In this document: piece after piece, positions 1 to 9,097 of the stretch
Layout: each line of letters starts with the position of its first letter
How positions within the stretch are numbered: the first letter of the stretch is position 1
Assembly: GCA_963665085.2 (NCBI GenBank)
Contig: CAXXXS010000001.1
Span: 1,922,001 to 1,986,000, forward strand
From: G963665085 sp963665085
Lineage (GTDB): Bacteria; Bacteroidota; Bacteroidia; Bacteroidales; JAAAOM01
DNA length: 64,000 nt
Direction of reading: 5' to 3'
The notes under the pieces: model-generated
Seen by the model: only the letters and a program-made list of their open reading frames with translations
Databases searched by the model: none
Told to the model about the DNA's origin: nothing
Made by a program: the position numbers and the translations under genes

Positions 1-94
1 CTTGCATCCAGTCTTCGGTAAGCATATTAAATGTACCCAGCATTAATACCCTCATTCCCTGTAAGTCTTGTTGAATTTTTATCATTTTGGTCAT
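1..94 (-). CDS. 5' end of an unidentified gene, cut by the window edge
   Basis: An ATG at 92-94 on the minus strand opens a frame of 31 codons that runs off the left edge without a stop. The first residues are MTKMIKIQQDLQGMRVLM; nothing recognisable is visible in so short a piece. It is co-directional with the barrel gene ending at 298, about 200 bases upstream of this start, so it could be a further gene of the same island or the start of the next transcription unit. Function is unknown. Confidence 0.4.
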   Translation of the reverse strand, partial: MTKMIKIQQDLQGMRVLMLGTFNMLTEDWMQ

Positions 95-248
95 TTTTTG
101 ATTATTAAATTGTTCAAACAAATTTAGAGTGAAAGAAAGCACTGAACAATACTTAACAATTACTATTTAGAACGAACGCTAAAGAACAATAACAATAGTA
201 TTTATGTTATAATAAATTGTCTGTCTGTTATATAGTCCTATTATCGTT

Positions 249-290
249 AATGTATCATCAATAATTATTAGTAAGAATTGATGATACATT
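249..290. terminator. 14-bp inverted repeat after the barrel gene
   Basis: Positions 249-262 (AATGTATCATCAAT) and 277-290 (ATTGATGATACATT) are perfect inverted repeats around a 14-base loop, starting 8 bases after the stop of the minus-strand barrel gene. No clear U-run follows on the minus strand, so it may be a weak terminator, an mRNA 3' stabiliser or an operator for the leftward gene starting at 94. The rest of 95-297 is AT-rich and shows no gene. Confidence 0.45.
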
Positions 291-297
291 ATGAACA

Positions 298-1515
298 CTA
301 AAAACTAAACTTCGCCTTTACCCAAACCTCTGTGTTGTTTTTATAATACCCGAACATTCCTTCGTTTCCATCAAACCAATCATATCCAAGCAACAAGTGT
401 ATTTGGTCACTTAATGAGTAATCAGCACTTGTTCTGTTAAAGATACCGCTATTGGTAAGGTCGTAGTAGATAAAACTAGTAAGCTTTAAGGTGTTTTGGA
501 TAGTACTTTTAGTAATGCCCATTGTACCAATAGCTGTGTTTTTATGTGTAGAAATATCTTCTGTATAATCGGGGATGAACTTATGCGAATATTGTGCAGT
601 AACAGTCCAATCTTTTCCAGGATACCAATCAATACCCAATATAAAGTTGGTTGTGTTTCGTTTAATCTTTTCGGCTGAATTTGATTCCTGTAACTCTCTA
701 AAATATTCTGCAACCTCGCCACGTATAACAAACTTTCTCAGAGGAAATGAAAAATCAGCTCCAATCATATCCATGCGATTGTATTGTCCGTTCACAAAAA
801 TGGTGTCATTGTTAGATGAATATCCGTAACTCAAAACAGGCATTTTGTTCCAGGTATGTAATGCAGCCACACTAAAATCAATGCCTGACAGAAAAAATGA
901 TAATCTTCCACCATACTCGCTGTTTTCTATGGTCTTTTCAGGATACTCTTCTAAGTTCGTCTCATAATGCAAATCCTCCATAGGTGGCAGCATAGACCAC
1001 GGATTATTGCCTGAAATAGGGATAATGTAATAGGATGATATGGGAATAATGATTGCTTCTGCCGATAGTTTAGAATTAAAATATTTCAGTTTTAGGGCAT
1101 TTACAGGAATACGAATATCATCGTATTCCCTGGCAAGGAACTCGGTCATATCCATTGGAGACACAATATCGGTAACACGCATTCCGTCCGACACACCCCA
1201 TATTACTATTTGTCGTCCGGCTTTTAAATCCCAATGGTCACTGGTGTATTGCAAAAAGGCTTCGCGAAGTTCAATGCCTGTCTGTTCGGGTAAAAGGCTA
1301 TTGTATTGTGAATTTAAGGACGCAAACAAATACGATTTACCTTTATTTACTTCCAGTTCGGCACGCAATCGGCTTCGGGAACTCATAAAGTTATAGGGAT
1401 TTTGACTACGGACAGCATGGTATGTATCTGCAAATCCGTTGAATTTGAAGTCGATTTCCTCTTGTGCAGACATCGAAAGAGGAACAACTAACAATATGAA
1501 GATTAAATTTTTCAT
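298..1515 (-). CDS. DUF1302-like outer-membrane beta-barrel protein (cassette 1)
   Basis: 405 aa with a signal peptide ending in SMSAQ (about residue 18) and alternating aromatic/polar strands through to a C-terminal Phe, as in outer-membrane barrels. The segment GRQIVIWG (residues 100-107), followed by an I-x-P-x-D motif and a DD-x-R motif, matches the barrel at 19361-20662 and resembles DUF1302 proteins that accompany MMPL transporters. It is the last gene of the operon, 51 bp after the LolA-like gene. The inferred role is the outer-membrane end of a trans-envelope path fed by the MMPL pump; the substrate is unknown. Confidence 0.7.
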   Translation of the reverse strand: MKNLIFILLVVPLSMSAQEEIDFKFNGFADTYHAVRSQNPYNFMSSRSRLRAELEVNKGKSYLFASLNSQYNSLLPEQTGIELREAFLQYTSDHWDLKAGRQIVIWGVSDGMRVTDIVSPMDMTEFLAREYDDIRIPVNALKLKYFNSKLSAEAIIIPISSYYIIPISGNNPWSMLPPMEDLHYETNLEEYPEKTIENSEYGGRLSFFLSGIDFSVAALHTWNKMPVLSYGYSSNNDTIFVNGQYNRMDMIGADFSFPLRKFVIRGEVAEYFRELQESNSAEKIKRNTTNFILGIDWYPGKDWTVTAQYSHKFIPDYTEDISTHKNTAIGTMGITKSTIQNTLKLTSFIYYDLTNSGIFNRTSADYSLSDQIHLLLGYDWFDGNEGMFGYYKNNTEVWVKAKFSF

Positions 1516-1566
1516 TTATCTTTTAAATTAGAAGTCAGGATTCTGGAATAACTTCTTCCTTCAGAC

Positions 1567-2352
1567 TTAAATTCCACCTTTTTCCAATTTGGCAACAGTA
1601 AAAGAACTTTCGCTAATGCCTATGTTGTATTTAGGATTGTCTATTAATATTTCGGTTTGATGATCGGTTTGTAAATTGGTCATATGCATCTTTTTTTCAA
1701 TCCAAAAACTATCCACCTTAACAATATCAGATATAATAAGGTTACGGTGCAGCTGACCTTGTTTGTCGTAATATTCCACTTTAACAGCCATATACATATC
1801 CTGACGAATCCATGACACCTTTTTCGAGTATATATCACGACTATCTTTTGATGTTGATTCAACAACCCAGCATTTATGCCCGTCAATCGTTTCGTCGTTA
1901 AGAAGTTTGTGGTCGTCTTCATCTACATTGCGGCTACCCATGTCATCATAAGTAAAGTCACTACCCATAAAATAATCTTTCTTTGCCGATGAACCACTAA
2001 TACGCCTTGTTTTTTTCATTGCAGGAAGGTAGAGCCATTTGTCATCATCCTTACCTATCTCATCGTAATCCCAGGTAAGAAAACCTGTACCTTTAACATC
2101 GCCCGGATATTGAAAAAACATAAGTGTTTTGCGGTCTTTTTTATCCTTTCCCAAATCTATTGAGTACGAAATGATTTTGCGCTCGCGCATTTTTCCTTTT
2201 TTACTTATGAGTTTCATCGTCATTTCTAATGAGCGTGTATCACCATCAGGGCGGTCTTTTACTTTTTGGATAATATCCCGGCCTGTTTGGGCTTGTAAAT
2301 TTGTTGCAAGAAAGAATACTGCAAGTAAAAAATTAAACTTTATTGTTTTCAT
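1567..2352 (-). CDS. Outer-membrane lipoprotein-sorting (LolA-like) protein (cassette 1)
   Basis: 261 aa with a signal peptide ending LQAQ (about residue 22). The body carries the family core: VKGTGFLTWDY, then DDKWLYLPAMKKTRRI and a FMGSDFTYDDM-type segment. This is the LolA/LolB-like fold (PF17131 type) that binds lipids or hydrophobic ligands in the periplasm. It is a clear paralogue of the protein at 16226-17020. It sits between the zinc exporter and the barrel, and is the likely periplasmic carrier between the MMPL transporter and the outer membrane. True lipoprotein sorting is unlikely to be its main job given this partner set. Confidence 0.75.
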   Translation of the reverse strand: MKTIKFNFLLAVFFLATNLQAQTGRDIIQKVKDRPDGDTRSLEMTMKLISKKGKMRERKIISYSIDLGKDKKDRKTLMFFQYPGDVKGTGFLTWDYDEIGKDDDKWLYLPAMKKTRRISGSSAKKDYFMGSDFTYDDMGSRNVDEDDHKLLNDETIDGHKCWVVESTSKDSRDIYSKKVSWIRQDMYMAVKVEYYDKQGQLHRNLIISDIVKVDSFWIEKKMHMTNLQTDHQTEILIDNPKYNIGISESSFTVAKLEKGGI

Positions 2353-2371
2353 ATTTTCAATGTTTTGTTTT

Positions 2372-3292
2372 TTAAATTTTACTGTTTATTAAAGTTGTCT
2401 GATTATTACAGCAATTATATCCAGTCTGTAATGTAATATGTTGTATGTTAAACTTCTTGCGCAGAAGTTGTTCTATCTTCTGTTTAACTACCATCATTTT
2501 AACCATATCAATATTATTTTTGAGATTTACATGGGTTTCTAAATGTATCTGCGAATCGTTTAATTTCCATACATGGAGATGATGGATATTATCAACCTCC
2601 TCCAGTTTCTCTACCTGCAATTTGATTTGTTCCAGACTTAAACCGGGAGGGGTTGATTGCATCAGAATATCCACGGATTCTTTTACTATACTCCATGTAT
2701 GCCATACTATATAAACACCTGCAAAAACAGTGATAAGCGGGTCAAGTAAATAGAGCTTGAAGAACCAGATAGCAATCCCACCTACAATTACAGCAGCTGA
2801 TGATAACGTATCACCCAACAAATGCATATAGGCTGCCTTAACATTAAGATTCTGTGATTTGTCTTTGTGCAAAATAATTACTGAAATTAAGTTTGCCAGT
2901 AAACCAAAAACAGCAACAATCAGCATTAATAAACCTTTTACAGGCTCGGGGTTCATAAAACGCTTCCATGCTTCATAAAACAAGAAGAAACATATTGCAA
3001 TTAATACAACTGCATTAAACAACGCAGCCAATATTTCGATCCGTTTGTAGCCAAAAGTATTTTTAACGTTGGGGTTTTTACGGCTTATCTTCCTTGCCAT
3101 ATAAGCAATAAAAATAGCTGATGAATCTCCAAGATTATGTAGGGCATCTGATAATAAAGACAAACTATTAGAAACAAAACCTCCTATTATTTGAACAATG
3201 GTTATAGACAGGTTTAACAAGGTTGCCCATAAAAGTCTTTTCCCAGACAATTTTTCATGGTGATGATGTGAATGAATATGTTTATGTTCCAT
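2372..3292 (-). CDS. Cation diffusion facilitator (CzcD/ZitB-like zinc exporter)
   Basis: 306 aa. A His-rich N-terminus (HKHIHSHHHH) is followed by six predicted membrane helices. The metal-site motif SDALHNLGD lies in TM2 and HLLGD in TM5, then comes a cytoplasmic ferredoxin-like tail of about 90 residues ending with a Cys pair. CDF proteins exchange cytoplasmic Zn2+ (or Co2+, Fe2+) for protons. The gene is 19 bp upstream of the LolA-like gene and 9 bp after a methyltransferase, inside the transport operon. A metal exporter in this operon is the best hint that the system handles a metal or metallophore. Confidence 0.85.
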   Translation of the reverse strand: MEHKHIHSHHHHEKLSGKRLLWATLLNLSITIVQIIGGFVSNSLSLLSDALHNLGDSSAIFIAYMARKISRKNPNVKNTFGYKRIEILAALFNAVVLIAICFFLFYEAWKRFMNPEPVKGLLMLIVAVFGLLANLISVIILHKDKSQNLNVKAAYMHLLGDTLSSAAVIVGGIAIWFFKLYLLDPLITVFAGVYIVWHTWSIVKESVDILMQSTPPGLSLEQIKLQVEKLEEVDNIHHLHVWKLNDSQIHLETHVNLKNNIDMVKMMVVKQKIEQLLRKKFNIQHITLQTGYNCCNNQTTLINSKI

Positions 3293-3301
3293 ATATTCAG
3301 A

Positions 3302-3934
3302 TTATGGCTTTGCGACAAGATAAAGCATTGGTACCGGTCCTTTCAAAACCTGATACTTGATAATTTCGAACCCATTTTTGCGAACAAATTTTTGAAATGA
3401 TTTTATTGACCAGCGCGAACGGGTCCGAAAACCCATAAGGTTCATGAGTCGTGAAAATAAGTGACTTTTCAAGCTTTCTCCATGACAATAAGTAGGTATA
3501 ATTACTTTACCTCCAGGTTTTACAACCCGTTTTATTTCCTCCATGGCTTTGCCTGGTTCAAACAGTAAATGCAATACATTTGAAGCAATTACAGAATCAA
3601 AGAGATTATCAGAAAAATCCAAATTGCAAATATCCCCTGTCCTAAAATCAATATTGTCCACCGATTTTCTTACAGCTTTTTCTTTGGCAATCTTCAGCAT
3701 TTCGGGTGACAGATCAATTGCGATAATTTTCGGAACCATGTTGCATAATTGTAAAGAAATTAAGCCTGTACCTGTAGCGGCTTCCAATAATTTTCCTGTT
3801 CCATAAATATCGGCCTTAAACATATTAAACAGGCTTTTGTAGGCTTCATTTGTCCCAGATTTTTTCCGATTGTTATCGTATTTTAGGGCAAATGAATCCC
3901 AGAATTTTCGTTCTTTCTGTAATCTATCTTTCAT
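3302..3934 (-). CDS. Class I SAM-dependent methyltransferase (UbiE/Coq5-like)
   Basis: 210 aa. Motif I is LLEAATGTGLISL (about residues 47-59), followed by IAIDLSPEML and a post-motif core with VLHLLFEPGKAMEE and VVKPGGKVIIPTY, as in the Methyltransf_11/25 families. The C-terminal end is short and hydrophobic. The gene lies 24 bp after the MMPL gene and 9 bp before the CDF gene. Its substrate cannot be read from sequence; with the second methyltransferase at 6451-7278 it may modify the transported small molecule or a lipid. Confidence 0.75.
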   Translation of the reverse strand: MKDRLQKERKFWDSFALKYDNNRKKSGTNEAYKSLFNMFKADIYGTGKLLEAATGTGLISLQLCNMVPKIIAIDLSPEMLKIAKEKAVRKSVDNIDFRTGDICNLDFSDNLFDSVIASNVLHLLFEPGKAMEEIKRVVKPGGKVIIPTYCHGESLKSHLFSRLMNLMGFRTRSRWSIKSFQKFVRKNGFEIIKYQVLKGPVPMLYLVAKP

Positions 3935-3958
3935 ATCATTTTTGCTATTTCCCTATGG

Positions 3959-6328
3959 CTATTCGTTATTTTCCTTTCCAAATGGTTTTGTCAAACTAAT
4001 TAAGGCGGGTGTCACAAAAAAGTCGGCAAGTAAAGCAGCAAGCAATCCCATTGGAGCCAGATAACCGATACGTACCATGTTGGCAACAGGCGAAAAAGTA
4101 AACATACCAAAACTGGCACACAATATTATTGTTGTCATAACCAGGTTTTTTCCTACTGTGTGAAAAGCTGTTATAATGGCATCGTTATACTTCCCACATT
4201 TCTCGAATTCAAATTTTATTTGATTAATGAAGTGAATGGTATCATCAACTGCAATACCCAAGAGCATTGGCATTATGGTCATGGTCATCATATCTAACGG
4301 CGAATGGAAATGCCCCATATAACCGCCAATTACAATTAATGGCATAAAGTTGGGTATTAAACCTATAAATCCGGTTTTTACGCTACTGAATACAATAATC
4401 AACAATATTCCGATAATGATAAGTGCCCATATAACCGATTTCAACTCGCCCGAAACAATTTTACTGTTTAACTCTGCAAACTGCACTGCACTGCCCACAT
4501 AGCTTACTTTTGCTTCAGGAAAATTTACCTTTCCTATACTTAAAACCTTTTCCAGTTCTTTTACTATTTCATGTGTGGCAAATTTTTCGAGCTGAACCTG
4601 GGCACGAAGCATTGAATAGTCTTCATCTATCCATTTAAAGGTTTTTGTTCCGCCAGACATTTCGTAAAGCAACAACACCTGGGCAATCATGTCACTGTTA
4701 TCAGGGATAGTATGGTATCCTATACTATCACTGTGCAGGGTTTGGTTCATTTCTTTAATTATATCGAGAATGGAAAACACCGAGGCTGCATCTTCGTTTT
4801 TTTTAGTTAGTTCAAATGCAGCGATCGTGTCAAGCAGGGCATCAAACTTTTTAAGCACTTTCGGATTTTTAATAGCATTGGGTTCTTCAAAATTTATGGT
4901 GACGTTGTAGGTAAGATATGAGCCTAACTGCGATTGGGTAATGTCGTATACCCGTTTTACATAAGGTATCTTTGTCCCCATAAACTTAAAAACATCCATG
5001 TCGGTTGTTACATTTCGGATACCAGGAGCTATAATAATCATAGCAGCTCCAAAAATAACGAGAATAGCTACACGCTTTCGCAATACAAAACGTCCAAGGC
5101 TTTCCATCCACTTTTCAAATAGTGGCATATTACTTTTTTCTTTCTCTGGCACTACCTTATCTTTACCAAAGCTCATTAATATTGGAATAAGGATGATAAC
5201 AAAAAGGTAATCGACCAATACAAAAGCAGCACAAGCATACCCCACCCAGGCAATGGTAAAAATACCGGCTGTAATAAACGAAAGCACAGAGCCAATGGTA
5301 GTAATAGCTGTGAAAAAGACAGGCCAACCTGTTTCTTCAACCGCTAAAATAGTCGATTGCTTACGGTTACCAGTTTTTCGGAAAATACGTTTAAATGCAT
5401 TGATTAGGTGAATGGAATAGCCAACCGAAAGTGCCATTCCCAGAATAACGGGAAGCATCATCATATTTTGGTCGACACCAACACCAAACCAACCCATGCC
5501 ACCAAACACAACAATAACTCCCAAAATAGTGGTTATAGATGGCACCAACACACCTCGTAAGGAACGAATAAAAAGAGCTAACAGGAGTATCATGACAATA
5601 AAAGCAGATAAAAATCGTTTCATCATCTCCGGACCAAAAAAATTTCTTTCTTCGGTTTCAGTATAAGGCTGACCTACAGGTTTAATAGTATACTTATCGC
5701 TTTGCCATTTAGGATTAGTTACAATACGTATGGCAACTTCGCCTGTTTGAAACAAGGGGTCAATGTTTGTTATTTTTTCCCACTCTTCTTGTTCGGGGAA
5801 TTCGAGTAATGAAAGAGTTAGCCATGTTTCTTTACAATCTCTTGAGACTATTTTCCCGACCAATGCATTCCGTGTAAGCACCAAATCGCGGATAGCTTCC
5901 AGTTCTTTCCTGCTGTCCGGAATTCCGTTTTCAAAAGGATTGATTACCTCAATACCTTCCTCTGTACCCACAGATATCTCCATTTTGACCAATGAAGTAA
6001 TTTCATCGGCATAAGGAACACTATCGAGCAGATTATTGCCCAATTCTTTCATCATGCTTAATACTTCAGGGGCGAAAACATCTTCAGCCTCAATAAGGAT
6101 GCTAATGTTATCATTATTGCCAAACTGGTCTTCAAATTCCTCGGTTGCTATTTCAATGGCTTCCTTATCATCGAACCAATCATCACGAGCATTGGCTATT
6201 TCAATATGCTTTAGCCCTGTAATCCCAAAAACCAAAAATATTAGCGCTGCAATAATTAAAGGCCACCTATGCTTAATTTGAAACTCACCAATTTTCCTAA
6301 AAAAGGTATTTATGTTTTTTATTTTCAT
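3959..6328 (-). CDS. MMPL/RND-family transporter (cassette 1)
   Basis: 789 aa, two repeated halves, each with one helix, a large periplasmic domain, then five helices. This is the MMPL/SSD topology of proton-driven exporters that move lipids and hydrophobic compounds. The C-terminal half has the expected VDDTIH motif in its TM10-equivalent helix. The N-terminal half has SVGYSIH, so the proton-relay Asp of the Asp-Tyr pair is Gly303. The paralogue at 17048-19327 keeps Asp in both halves. There is a 122-bp gap from the upstream methyltransferase and 24 bp to the next gene. Likely the inner-membrane motor of the trio. Confidence 0.85.
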   Translation of the reverse strand: MKIKNINTFFRKIGEFQIKHRWPLIIAALIFLVFGITGLKHIEIANARDDWFDDKEAIEIATEEFEDQFGNNDNISILIEAEDVFAPEVLSMMKELGNNLLDSVPYADEITSLVKMEISVGTEEGIEVINPFENGIPDSRKELEAIRDLVLTRNALVGKIVSRDCKETWLTLSLLEFPEQEEWEKITNIDPLFQTGEVAIRIVTNPKWQSDKYTIKPVGQPYTETEERNFFGPEMMKRFLSAFIVMILLLALFIRSLRGVLVPSITTILGVIVVFGGMGWFGVGVDQNMMMLPVILGMALSVGYSIHLINAFKRIFRKTGNRKQSTILAVEETGWPVFFTAITTIGSVLSFITAGIFTIAWVGYACAAFVLVDYLFVIILIPILMSFGKDKVVPEKEKSNMPLFEKWMESLGRFVLRKRVAILVIFGAAMIIIAPGIRNVTTDMDVFKFMGTKIPYVKRVYDITQSQLGSYLTYNVTINFEEPNAIKNPKVLKKFDALLDTIAAFELTKKNEDAASVFSILDIIKEMNQTLHSDSIGYHTIPDNSDMIAQVLLLYEMSGGTKTFKWIDEDYSMLRAQVQLEKFATHEIVKELEKVLSIGKVNFPEAKVSYVGSAVQFAELNSKIVSGELKSVIWALIIIGILLIIVFSSVKTGFIGLIPNFMPLIVIGGYMGHFHSPLDMMTMTIMPMLLGIAVDDTIHFINQIKFEFEKCGKYNDAIITAFHTVGKNLVMTTIILCASFGMFTFSPVANMVRIGYLAPMGLLAALLADFFVTPALISLTKPFGKENNE

Positions 6329-6450
6329 GAATTTTAAATATTTGATTTCATATGTTTATAATTGCTTTATTTTATTGGCCACATGGAACTCACATAAATT
6401 TTGAGAATTCTCGTATATATATTATAGAATGATGAAAATTTATGTCCGTT

Positions 6451-7278
6451 TCACTTTACAACTTCGCCTATAAACATCGTATAGGTCAAAAATCCAGTAT
6501 ATCCAGGCTGATTTAGAATATACTTGTCCGATTGTGGATTTGTAATCTCTGTATATTTATTCCATATATCTTTTGAAACTTCCGCTTCGCTAGCTGACCA
6601 AAACATGTCAAACAAGCAGTGTAAACCTTTTTTATTCACTTTATTAAGTGGAGCAGAGATGTCTGAGGCAAAAGTTTGCACTGAAATATTCTGCAAGCCT
6701 GTTTTTTGAAACCATTCCGGTGTACGCATGAAGTATAATTCAGGAGTGCTTTCGTAGAAAGAAGGCATATTTGCAGACTTTGTAGTATTAAGTTTAGCTT
6801 CGATAAATGGATAACCTGGCAATAATTTTTGCGACGACCAAAACAGAACTGCAATCTTACCTCCCGTTTTTGTAATGCGTTCCAGATTCTTTAGAATATC
6901 ATAAGGTTTTTCAGCAGGGCACCCCATTTCCTGTGGCCCAGGCCAAAGTCCATCGCAGCACCACACGAAGTCGAAAGTATTATCGGCAAATTCGAGTTTG
7001 TTCATATCAGCTATTATAAATTCACAACAACCGCTCTTATGGGCTTTAGAAAGTTTTTCTTTAGCATAGTTCACTTGAGCTTGGGCAATATCTACGCCAG
7101 TAATTTTAATATCAGGATACTTTTCTAGTAACCATAAAGCATGACTTCCCGTTCCGCTGGGAACATCTAAAACCCTATGACCCTTGTTAAGTTTTAATAA
7201 TTGCATGGCTTTTTTGATTGCAGGCTCACTTAGGCGACCTGTACTTTCCAATGCTTTTATGTAAGTTGTATCTGTCAT
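6451..7278 (-). CDS. Class I SAM-dependent methyltransferase
   Basis: About 275 aa from the ATG at 7278 (MTDTTYIKALE); an ATG at 7308 would add ten residues not typical of the family. Motif I is VLDVPSGTGSHAL, then ITGVDIAQAQVNYAKEK, then an acidic DMNKLEFADNTFDFVWCC segment, a Methyltransf_11/25-type fold. The C-terminal 90 residues resemble lid domains of small-molecule methyltransferases. It follows the ABC pair by 85 bp (55 bp if the 7308 start is used). Methyltransferases are frequent neighbours of ABC pairs for siderophores and tetrapyrroles, but the substrate here is not evident. Confidence 0.75.
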   Translation of the reverse strand: MTDTTYIKALESTGRLSEPAIKKAMQLLKLNKGHRVLDVPSGTGSHALWLLEKYPDIKITGVDIAQAQVNYAKEKLSKAHKSGCCEFIIADMNKLEFADNTFDFVWCCDGLWPGPQEMGCPAEKPYDILKNLERITKTGGKIAVLFWSSQKLLPGYPFIEAKLNTTKSANMPSFYESTPELYFMRTPEWFQKTGLQNISVQTFASDISAPLNKVNKKGLHCLFDMFWSASEAEVSKDIWNKYTEITNPQSDKYILNQPGYTGFLTYTMFIGEVVK

Positions 7279-7363
7279 ATTATTTCTTAGTTTAAAATTC
7301 AAAGTCATATGTTATAACCTGAAGCCAGGAACAAGCTTTGTCCCAGCATCAGGCTTATGTTAT

Positions 7364-9097
7364 CTAACTACTTATCATTTGCCGTTCTACCATTTTGGTA
7401 AACGTACCGTTTTGTTTTTTGAGTTCTATAGGATTGCCTTGTTCCTTAACTTCTCCATTTTCAAGAACAATTACCTTATCAGCATTGGCAACGGTACGCA
7501 TACGGTGGGCAATAATCAATACCGTCTTGTTTTTTATAAGTTCTGAAATACCTGCTTGAATCTTGGTTTCATTTTCTACATCAAGCGAAGCAGTGGCTTC
7601 ATCAAGCAGCACAATTGGAGCATCTTTTAATAATGCACGGGCAATGGAAATACGCTGGCGTTCGCCTCCCGAAAGTGTTTCACCGTTTTCGCCAATAATG
7701 GTATTGTAACCATTGGGCATTTTGCTGACAAAATCTTCACACTGTGCGAGTTTTGCTACTCGAAATACTTCATCATCAGTTGCATTGCGCCGTCCAATTC
7801 GGATATTATCCATTATTGTGGTATTGAAAAGAACAACATCCTGAAAAACCACAGCATAGTTTTTTAAAAGGGCTTCCGGCTCAATTTCACTAATATCCTG
7901 TTCATCGAGGGTAATTTTTCCTCTCTGAATATCCCAAAAGCGGGCAGCTAATTTGACCGATGTACTTTTACCTCCACCAGATGGACCAACCAACGCGGTT
8001 ATTTCGCCTTGTTTTGCCGTAAATGAGACATCTTGCAATATTTGTTTTCCTTCTTCGTAAGCAAAATCAACATTCTTAAATTCAATATCGTAGTTTTTAG
8101 GTTGGAATTTCGTTTTTCCCTGTTGTACAGGCATTGCCTGCATTTCATTCATCCTATTAATACGCACATTGAGGTACAACAGTGCTGCCAGGTTATTGAA
8201 TACTTCATTGATAGGATTATAAATGCTCGCTGAAATCATTAGAAAGATAAAATAAACGAACAAACTTGTTGTTCCTGAAGCAACCATTCCTGCCCCGACA
8301 ATAATAACACTTGCTAACCCGAGTTTTAGAAAAGCTGCGGAAGAATTGACAAACATACCTGTTAATAATTCACCGCTTATTAAATGTTTTTCATAAACAT
8401 CAATAGTATCATCCAGTTCTTTAACATATGCGCTTTCCTGGTTGTATGATTTTATTTCCTGAACAGTATCCAACCCTTCCTGTATTTTCTCGCTTACATC
8501 GCGTTTTGTCTGGTACCCTATTTTATTTTCCATATCGATTTTCTTTTTTGATATAAGCAATATAGCAGTAGCAAAAGGCACTACCCAAAACAATGCTAAT
8601 GACAATTGCCAATTGTAGGTAAACAAACCTATGGCTATGAGGGCAATACTAATAATTGAAGCAAATAATTGGGGCACAGCGTGTGAAAAGGTATGCTCCA
8701 AAGCTGTATTATCTTCCATAATGGTAGCGGAAAGGTCGGAAAGGTTTTTCTCACCAAAAAAAGCCAGCGGTAGTTTACGAAGTTTCTCAGCCAATGAAAT
8801 GCGACGGTTGGCGCTTTCATCGTAAATGGTTTCATACGTACTTCTGTACTGGAGAACTGCAATAACAAACATAATAAGCATAAAACCTAGTGCAAGCGAA
8901 ATGTAGTACCAGATAGTATGTCCAATGGATGTCGCAGGTTCAAGGACTTTGTTCAGGTATTCGTTCAAAAAGAAAAACATGAACACAGCGGGCAACATTA
9001 ATGAAATATTAAGCATGGTGGTAAAAACTGTACCTTTTATAAAATCTTTTGCCCCTTTTTCCGAAAGAGCCAATCGGCGTTGAATTGTTTTAAGCAT
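7364..9097 (-). CDS. ABC transporter half-protein, exporter fold (YbtQ/IrtB-like), second of pair
   Basis: About 577 aa: a six-helix membrane domain (residues about 15-310) fused to an ATPase with GPSGGGKST (Walker A), LSGGERQR (signature) and VLLDEAT (Walker B). I place the start at 9097 (MLKTIQRRLAL) rather than 9169 because a strong AAGGAGG site lies 7 bases upstream at 9104-9110 and this start overlaps the partner's stop by 8 bases. Paired 580-600-aa half transporters under a TetR regulator beside a TonB receptor resemble YbtPQ/IrtAB, which import ferri-siderophores despite the exporter fold. Export is not excluded. Confidence 0.8.
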   Translation of the reverse strand: MLKTIQRRLALSEKGAKDFIKGTVFTTMLNISLMLPAVFMFFFLNEYLNKVLEPATSIGHTIWYYISLALGFMLIMFVIAVLQYRSTYETIYDESANRRISLAEKLRKLPLAFFGEKNLSDLSATIMEDNTALEHTFSHAVPQLFASIISIALIAIGLFTYNWQLSLALFWVVPFATAILLISKKKIDMENKIGYQTKRDVSEKIQEGLDTVQEIKSYNQESAYVKELDDTIDVYEKHLISGELLTGMFVNSSAAFLKLGLASVIIVGAGMVASGTTSLFVYFIFLMISASIYNPINEVFNNLAALLYLNVRINRMNEMQAMPVQQGKTKFQPKNYDIEFKNVDFAYEEGKQILQDVSFTAKQGEITALVGPSGGGKSTSVKLAARFWDIQRGKITLDEQDISEIEPEALLKNYAVVFQDVVLFNTTIMDNIRIGRRNATDDEVFRVAKLAQCEDFVSKMPNGYNTIIGENGETLSGGERQRISIARALLKDAPIVLLDEATASLDVENETKIQAGISELIKNKTVLIIAHRMRTVANADKVIVLENGEVKEQGNPIELKKQNGTFTKMVERQMISS

